Source: Cyanobacteria bacterium FACHB-DQ100
GTDB taxonomy: Bacteria; Cyanobacteriota; Cyanobacteriia; Leptolyngbyales; Leptolyngbyaceae
DNA length: 64,000 nt
Direction of reading: 5' to 3'
Assembly (NCBI GenBank): GCA_014695195.1
Contig: JACJNW010000028.1
Location: 372,001-436,000 of the forward strand
The position numbers and the translations under genes were made by a program. Shown one piece after another: positions 59,190-64,000 of the stretch. Each line of letters opens with the position of its first letter. Position 1 is the first letter of the stretch. Below the pieces are notes generated by a model, which saw nothing but the letters and a program-made list of their open reading frames with translations, searched no databases and was not told the origin of the DNA.

Positions 59190-60341
59190 ATGTCTTCCGC
59201 TTCCTTCCGACTGCGATCGCCAATTTCTGTGCTTGATCGCTATATTGCTCGTCAATTAGCAAGTCCGTTTATATTTGGCGTAGCGGCGTTTTCGTCGATT
59301 TTGGTGTCGGTTGGGGCGATTTTCGATCTCATCCGGCAGATGACCGAACTGGGACTGCCGATCGCGATCGCTGCCCGTGTTCTCCTGTTAAGAACACCAG
59401 AATTTATTGCGCTGTCGTTTCCGATGGCAACGCTGCTTTCCGCCTTAATGGTTTATAGCCGTCTGTCTACAGATAGCGAACTGATTGCGCTCCGGAGTGC
59501 GGGGATTAGCATTTATCGCTTGATCGTGCCTGTGGTAGTGCTGAGTTTTCTGGTTTCGCTGCTGACCTTTGCATTTAATGAAGCGATCGTTCCCGCCGCG
59601 AAATATCAAGCAGGAGTCACCCTAGAGCAAGCCTTAAAGCAAGACAAGCCGAGGTTTGACGAAAAGAATATTGTGTTCCAGCAGTATCGCGAGGTGAAGC
59701 AGGATGGAGCGTCGCAGCAGCAGCTTGAGCGAATTTTTTACGCCCAGCGATTCGACGGAGTGCAGATGAAAACCTTAACGGTGCTGGATTTTTCCCAAGA
59801 AGGACTCAACCAGATTATCACCGCTAATTCTGCCCAATGGAACTTCGAGCAGCAAACCTGGGACTTCTCCGACGGCACGATTTATCTCGTCGATCCGAAT
59901 GGCTCATACCGAAATATTCTCAAATTCGAGCGGCAGCAGATCCAACTCCCCCGCACCCCGCTCGACCTTGCCACTCGTAAAACCGATTCCGCCGAGATGA
60001 ATATCGCTGAGGTGCAGGACTATATCAAGCTGGTGGAGCAGAGCGGCAACCAAAAGAGCGTCAACCAGCTCACGATGAGAATTCAGCAAAAAATCGCGTT
60101 TCCGTTTGTCTGCTTGGTCTTTGGGTTGGCAGGGGCAACGCTGGGAACTCGTCCTCGACGCGGCGGCAAAGGCACCAGTTTTGCGATTAGCATTTTGATT
60201 ATCTTTACGTATTACCTGCTTTCGTTTGTGTGTGATGCGTTCGGGCGATTGGAGATTTTCACCCCAGTTCTGGCGGCTTGGTTGCCCACGGTGGTAGGAC
60301 TGAGCGCGGTGAGTTGGCTATTGGTACGGGCAGCACGATAA
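59190..60341 (+). CDS. LptF/LptG-family permease
   Basis: This 383-aa YjgP/YjgQ permease is the inner-membrane partner of LptB. Three N-terminal helices (from FIFGVAAFSSILVSVGAIFD) precede a beta-rich periplasmic domain (about residues 130-290), then three C-terminal helices. The start VLDRYIARQLASPFIFGVAA is typical. Cyanobacteria generally have one such permease gene, so it probably forms a homodimer; that is inference. The Rieske oxygenase gene starts 2 nt after its stop. Confidence 0.93.
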   Translation: MSSASFRLRSPISVLDRYIARQLASPFIFGVAAFSSILVSVGAIFDLIRQMTELGLPIAIAARVLLLRTPEFIALSFPMATLLSALMVYSRLSTDSELIALRSAGISIYRLIVPVVVLSFLVSLLTFAFNEAIVPAAKYQAGVTLEQALKQDKPRFDEKNIVFQQYREVKQDGASQQQLERIFYAQRFDGVQMKTLTVLDFSQEGLNQIITANSAQWNFEQQTWDFSDGTIYLVDPNGSYRNILKFERQQIQLPRTPLDLATRKTDSAEMNIAEVQDYIKLVEQSGNQKSVNQLTMRIQQKIAFPFVCLVFGLAGATLGTRPRRGGKGTSFAISILIIFTYYLLSFVCDAFGRLEIFTPVLAAWLPTVVGLSAVSWLLVRAAR

Positions 60342-60343
60342 GC

Positions 60344-61378
60344 ATGGATAAACCGCTCTTTCTTCGGAATCTCTGGTATTACGCGCTTCCGGGCGGAGCG
60401 CTGAAGCCGGGACAAACGATCGCAAAAACTCTTCTAAACGAACCGATTTTATTCGGACGAACGCGATCGGGTGACGTTTTCGCGCTGCGAGATATTTGTC
60501 CGCATCGCGCAGTTCCCTTAAGCTGTGGACGATTTGACGGCGCTGAAGTGGAATGTGCCTATCACGGCTGGCGATTTAATCAAACTGGAAAATGTTCAGC
60601 AATTCCAGCCTTAACTGAGGATCAAACGCTTGATTTTTCTCGATTTCGGGTGCGATCGTATCCGGTGCGAGAGCTTCAGGGGAATGTCTGGATTTTTATG
60701 GGAGCTGAGGATCAGAGCCTTCCCGAAGATGAACCGCCGCAGGTTCCAGGGTTCGACAGTACCTATCAAGCTGTGGTCGTGATGAATTTCCCCGCGTATC
60801 TCGATCATGCGGTCGTTGGATTAATGGACCCGGCTCATGTGCCATTTGTCCATCGATCGTGGTGGTGGCGTTCTGATCCAACCTTAGCGGAAGAAGTGAA
60901 AACCTTTGATCCATCGCCGTTAGGGTTCACAATGCGGCGGCACAAACTGGAGCGATCGACGCTGCTCTACGATTTAGTTGGTGGTGGTCCAGAGGTCGAG
61001 ATTTCGTTTCAGCTTCCGGGTGTGCGGTTTGAGCAAGTGATTACCAAGCAGCATCGCGTTTGTAATTTAACAACGATGACCCCCTTGAATGACAATGAAA
61101 CTGAGGTCACAACGCTGTTTTATTCAACCATTCCTTGGTTTAATCTACTCAAGCCGTTTTTGGTTCCAGCGACTCGGACATTTCTGAATCAGGATCGTGA
61201 AATGGTGGTGAAACAGCAAATCGGGCTAAAACACAATCCTGGATTAATGCTAATTAAAGACGCAGATACTCAGGCGCGGTGGTATTACCAATTAAAGGCG
61301 GAATTTACGCGATCGCAAGCCGAGATGAGATCGTTTGTAAATCCCGTAAAAGAGCAGATTCTCCGGTGGCGGTGTTGA
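60344..61378 (+). CDS. Rieske non-haem iron oxygenase
   Basis: A 344-aa ring-hydroxylating-type oxygenase. The Rieske 2Fe-2S ligands are CPHRAVPLSCG and CAYHGWRF (residues about 48-75), and the mononuclear iron site is in DHAVVGLMDPAHVPFVH near 150. The layout resembles the cyanobacterial/plastid Rieske group (PaO/Tic55-like), but the substrate is unknown. ATG 60344 follows the permease stop by 2 nt, so translational coupling is likely. A longer frame inside the permease gene is rejected. No reductase is adjacent; ferredoxin could supply electrons. Confidence 0.92.
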   Translation: MDKPLFLRNLWYYALPGGALKPGQTIAKTLLNEPILFGRTRSGDVFALRDICPHRAVPLSCGRFDGAEVECAYHGWRFNQTGKCSAIPALTEDQTLDFSRFRVRSYPVRELQGNVWIFMGAEDQSLPEDEPPQVPGFDSTYQAVVVMNFPAYLDHAVVGLMDPAHVPFVHRSWWWRSDPTLAEEVKTFDPSPLGFTMRRHKLERSTLLYDLVGGGPEVEISFQLPGVRFEQVITKQHRVCNLTTMTPLNDNETEVTTLFYSTIPWFNLLKPFLVPATRTFLNQDREMVVKQQIGLKHNPGLMLIKDADTQARWYYQLKAEFTRSQAEMRSFVNPVKEQILRWRC

Positions 61379-61385
61379 TAGCGTT

Positions 61386-61847
61386 CTACTTTTTTTCAGG
61401 CGATCGGCACACAAATTCCATCACTTTATGCGTACTGCTCCCCGCTTTCGGTTGCAGCAACATTCCCGTATCGCCATAGTCGAATTTTTGAATCAGCTTC
61501 CGATTCGTTGTGTAAGCGTTCACTTTTCTAAGACGCTGCGATTGAGCAGCACAATCCGCCGACCAGCGCATGACTGCACCATGTACAGGCTGATCAACCT
61601 TCACGTCGAGTAGCGCATTATTCGCGTCTGGAAACTGGCGATATTCCCAGTACCAGACGATCGAGCCATTTCGCTGAATCGAACTGGTATCGACAAAAAA
61701 CTGGTCTTTGACCGAATTTTCTGTGATCTTTGTCCACTGAGCCGTCTGAGCAAGAGTCGATCGCATTGGGAGAATCGTCGCGCCCAACAGTAAAGTAGCG
61801 CTACTCAAAAATGCAGCAGAGCGATTTACAAACTTCAAAGCATTCAT
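61386..61847 (-). CDS. Secreted surface-adhesin E-like protein
   Basis: A 153-aa exported protein with a signal peptide ending ...PMRSTLAQ and a beta-rich domain (WTKITENSVKDQFFVDTSSI, IVWYWEYRQFPD, then SADCAAQSQRLRKVNAYTTN and MEFVCRS). The pair of cysteines and the pattern match the surface-adhesin E family found in cyanobacteria; the role is unknown. It ends 8 bp from the convergent oxygenase gene, and the next secreted protein gene begins 7 bp upstream. Confidence 0.82.
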   Translation of the reverse strand: MNALKFVNRSAAFLSSATLLLGATILPMRSTLAQTAQWTKITENSVKDQFFVDTSSIQRNGSIVWYWEYRQFPDANNALLDVKVDQPVHGAVMRWSADCAAQSQRLRKVNAYTTNRKLIQKFDYGDTGMLLQPKAGSSTHKVMEFVCRSPEKK

Positions 61848-61854
61848 AACTTTC

Positions 61855-62538
61855 CTAACGGTTCGTCGGTTTCTCAGTCATCGGAGTGGTGCGGCTAGAG
61901 CCGCGATTTGCAGTCCCTAGATTGCGGAGGGCTTGCAGGGCAAATTGATCCTGTGGACGCTCATCGAGTGCCCGTTGGAAGTAGAGCCGAGCCGCTTTTT
62001 GATCCTTGCGCTGAGCAGCGGCATAGCCCGCGGTCATGTAGCGATCGTAGAATGTTTCGTTTCGGCTCGGTTTCTCAGGCTTTTCCGCAACGGTGGGCTG
62101 GTAGGCCCTCAGTGCTTTTTGCACATAAGGCGCGATTTCTCGTGCATTGAACTTATTCGCGTCGCCCGTCATCCACCAAGCTGCGACTCGTTGAACCGCA
62201 GCCGTTTCATTATTGCCGATCGCTTTTGCTTCTTCTTTCAGCACGTCGCGCACGATGCACGTCACAATCGATCGAGCAATGCCTGAATTTGCTTCAAATT
62301 CAGATGGAGACAGCGATCGTCCGGTACAGGCTTTTGACCAGCGTGGGATATTGTCGGGCTTGACTTGCCAATCACTGAATAGTCCAGTGTTGGGCTTTTC
62401 GGGTTTTGAGGCTTGGCGTAGGGCTTCAACGATCCGATCGACTTGAGCATTGCTCAACTGCGCCGATGCGGGCAGCGCAATTAAACCGAAAGCGCTGATC
62501 ACGAGTAATGGTCTGATTAGCTGTTTACAAAAGTGCAT
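61855..62538 (-). CDS. Secreted protein, degenerate lysozyme-fold relative with TPR tail
   Basis: This protein of about 227 aa begins with a signal peptide (LLVISAFGLIALPASAQ). The middle carries KPDNIPRWSKACTG and, 60 residues on, AAVQRVAAWWMTGDANKF. Both match the SLT-type protein at 25154-25786 (MPENLPRWSKEALG; VAIQRVAAWWYSGRPEKY). The ES-containing catalytic segment of that relative is absent, replaced by a shorter VDRIVEALRQASK region. A C-terminal TPR-like unit (AARLYFQRALDERPQDQFAL) follows. Start choice among ATG 62538, ATG 62556 and TTG 62559 is uncertain. Its neighbour downstream is the adhesin E-like gene, probably co-transcribed. Confidence 0.82.
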   Translation of the reverse strand: MHFCKQLIRPLLVISAFGLIALPASAQLSNAQVDRIVEALRQASKPEKPNTGLFSDWQVKPDNIPRWSKACTGRSLSPSEFEANSGIARSIVTCIVRDVLKEEAKAIGNNETAAVQRVAAWWMTGDANKFNAREIAPYVQKALRAYQPTVAEKPEKPSRNETFYDRYMTAGYAAAQRKDQKAARLYFQRALDERPQDQFALQALRNLGTANRGSSRTTPMTEKPTNR

Positions 62539-62689
62539 AGCCGCTAAAGGTTGCATCAAAAATATGATCGTTATTTTGATCTTAAAGTGCCTGACCCTAA
62601 CAAATCTTGTTTGGATCGAGCAGTGCTGATATCAAAAAACTATGAAGGAATCAGGCTTCGAGGTCAAGCCATTGTGTGACAGCCAATTC

Positions 62690-62721
62690 AACAAAAACAG
62701 GGGGCTGATTTACAGCCCCCC
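62690..62721 (-). terminator. Intrinsic terminator of the CAAD gene
   Basis: On the minus strand GGGGGCTG (62720-62713), loop TAAAT, CAGCCCCC (62707-62700), then TG and five T. It is 27 nt beyond the CAAD stop. Confidence 0.9.
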
Positions 62722-62747
62722 GATTTCACGACCGTTGCGACTGCGCT

Positions 62748-63176
62748 CTATTGCGTCACACGACCAACCACTTGTTCTTTGAGCTTGTTGAACTCCTGCC
62801 CTAATTCCTCACGGTTGGAGGCTTTCAGCAAATATCGATACACAAACCAGATGCTGTAACCCAATCCAACCAGTTCAAAGGTCGGCTGTAATAGGGGAAC
62901 GTCGTTGATCGCACCTAAAAGGGCGAGGGTAAGCTTGACCGAAACGATCGAGCCAAAAATCAGTCCGACCGTCACCAAAGGTTTGCGGTACTCTGAGAAA
63001 AATCGACCGAGATATTCCGGCAGCGATGCCAAAACCGAATAAGTCTTGTCGGCGATTTCGCGCCACTGTTCGCTGCTTGAATTGCTAGAGACAGGCGCAA
63101 GCGTTCCAGCTTCGTCCATTTTGATCGTCGGAGTTTCGACGGTGGAGGCTTCCATTTCTTTCACTTCAGGTTCCAT
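62748..63176 (-). CDS. CAAD/CURT1-type thylakoid membrane protein
   Basis: A 142-aa protein with an acidic, disordered N-terminus (about 1-45), an amphipathic helix (EIADKTYSVLASLPEYLGRF), two membrane helices (PLVTVGLIFGSIVSVKLTLAL; FELVGLGYSIWFVYRYLL) and a charged C-terminal helix (REELGQEFNKLKEQV). This is the CAAD domain, shared with CURT1/CurT, which bends thylakoid membranes. It may be CurT itself or one of the free-standing CAAD paralogues. A dedicated terminator follows and the gene is monocistronic. Confidence 0.88.
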   Translation of the reverse strand: MEPEVKEMEASTVETPTIKMDEAGTLAPVSSNSSSEQWREIADKTYSVLASLPEYLGRFFSEYRKPLVTVGLIFGSIVSVKLTLALLGAINDVPLLQPTFELVGLGYSIWFVYRYLLKASNREELGQEFNKLKEQVVGRVTQ

Positions 63177-63261
63177 ACTAAATACCTTGGAAACAATAAC
63201 CTAGTTTGTCTCGCTGGAGCAAAATTCCAGCATTCGGACAGTAGCAGAATTCAACTTTAAT

Positions 63262-63288
63262 TTTCGCTATCTTTCAAACATAGCGAAA
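63262..63288. promoter_or_regulatory. 9-bp inverted repeat in the gap upstream of the CAAD gene
   Basis: TTTCGCTAT (63262-63270) and ATAGCGAAA (63280-63288) are perfect arms with a 9-nt spacer, 85-112 bp upstream of the CAAD start. The position suits an operator. The rest of the 278-bp gap 63177-63454 shows nothing else. Confidence 0.4.
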
Positions 63289-63454
63289 GTTCAGAGATAA
63301 ACTTGTCTCTTGCAAGATAGATAATCCTCAAAAATCTGAACTCTGTAAACCCTACTTTCGAGCAGATTTACCCTCCAGTTAGGAGATGTAAAGGTTAATA
63401 GTGTATTTGTTCTATAACTTACCATTAGTCAAACGCGATTGCATCACTAAGATT

Positions 63455-64000
63455 TTATAAGCTGCAAAATTCCTGAATCGCTTGCCAAATCTGCGCTTCT
63501 TGATTCACTAGGCTGTGATTGCTATCCAATTCGATCAAATTTACCCACGATCGATCTTTTACATACAAGCGGCTTTGAGCGATCGGAATCACTTCGTCGT
63601 GGACTCCATGTAAGACCAAGGTTGGAATGGGTTTCTTGATCTGGGCTTCGTCGTAGTTTTTGAGGTCTGAAACAATATCGTAATTCAAAGACGCTGATCC
63701 ACCTAGGCCATAGTGATAGATCAAAATTGGCACCCCGGATCGCCATCGCTCTAGGTCAGATGGGTCGAATGCGGGAAGCCAATGATTTAAATAATTAAAT
63801 GCAGGTGCAAGCAAAACGACGCGATCGATTTGATCACACTGCTCGGCAATCCAAGCGGCAGTTAATCCCCCAAAGCTAGAACCAATTAACGTTACAGGTT
63901 CGTCGTGCAACAGGCTTTTAACCTGCTGAATTTGGCGAGTCAGGGTGAGATGTGGAAAATCGTTTTGATTTAGATCAGGAACTTCTAGGGAGAGATGAAT
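63455..64000 (-). CDS. YqiA-like alpha/beta hydrolase, 5' end cut by the window
   Basis: The frame stays open from 63455 to the window end, so the gene starts beyond 64000. The edge residues IHLSLEVPDLNQNDFPHLTL continue without a stop into the ORF that appears to start at 63910, so that TTG is not the start. GSSFGG carries the Ser nucleophile, LVLHGVHDEVIPI the acid and ELDSNHSL the His. It resembles YqiA/UPF0227-type esterases. The gene order beyond the window cannot be seen. Confidence 0.87.
   Translation of the reverse strand: MHLSLEVPDLNQNDFPHLTLTRQIQQVKSLLHDEPVTLIGSSFGGLTAAWIAEQCDQIDRVVLLAPAFNYLNHWLPAFDPSDLERWRSGVPILIYHYGLGGSASLNYDIVSDLKNYDEAQIKKPIPTLVLHGVHDEVIPIAQSRLYVKDRSWVNLIELDSNHSLVNQEAQIWQAIQEFCSL

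Overview
This 64 kb window is a stretch of cyanobacterial chromosome. The evidence is the very frequent octamer GCGATCGC (HIP1-like), the fbp-tal-zwf-opcA order of the oxidative pentose phosphate cluster, a CAAD/CURT1-type thylakoid protein, a GlpX-type FBPase/SBPase, a relic of the cyanobacterial XisH family, and G/C-rich palindromic and short tandem repeats of the kind common in filamentous cyanobacteria. A Leptolyngbya-like filamentous organism is plausible, but genus cannot be fixed from this window. Almost all of it is housekeeping DNA. I see no transposase, prophage, CRISPR array or rRNA; there is one tRNA gene (Asn).

Layout: 0-6.3 kb holds the 3' end of an EAL protein, mutS, and a minus-strand run of LysM/M23 peptidase, cobA and hemD, then a hydrolase whose nucleophile position is glycine. 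6.3-12.7 kb holds a 61-aa protein, metH, a Uma2 nuclease and a class V aminotransferase whose start codon lies 5 nt after tRNA-Asn. 12.9-17 kb is a plus-strand block of TRAP permease subunits (dctQ-dctM) followed by an enolase-superfamily epimerase and a DUF1611 protein, resembling the DgcA/DgcN D-glutamate pair. 17-25 kb holds holB, a frameshifted xisH relic, glpX, hemA, ligA, a TM2 protein and class II aldolase. 25-30.6 kb holds a lytic transglycosylase-like protein, a phosphoesterase, an unknown helical protein, cobB and opcA. 30.6-34.5 kb is zwf, tal and fbp.

34.8-46 kb holds an Rpn nuclease, a hydrolase, glcD, tyrA, a pentapeptide-repeat protein, a possible Yfr2-like small RNA, rluE and cobN. 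46-56 kb holds an aldehyde dehydrogenase, an FHA protein, a thioesterase, a universal stress protein, a CHASE2-PAS-GGDEF cyclase, gshB-grxC, a 2OG oxygenase and a PilT ATPase. 56-61.4 kb is DUF58, DUF309, lptA-lptB-lptF and a Rieske oxygenase. 61.4-64 kb holds two secreted proteins, a CAAD protein and a hydrolase cut by the window end.

Themes: tetrapyrrole/B12 metabolism (hemA, hemD, cobA, cobB, cobN, B12-dependent metH), Calvin/OPP carbon flow (glpX, fbp, fba, tal, zwf, opcA) and envelope or muropeptide functions (M23, lytic transglycosylase, DgcA/DgcN, Lpt). The most notable observations are the TRAP plus DgcA/DgcN block, palindromic repeats translated in frame inside cobN and cobB, a second lysozyme-fold-like protein that lacks the catalytic glutamate segment of its relative, and the xisH relic.
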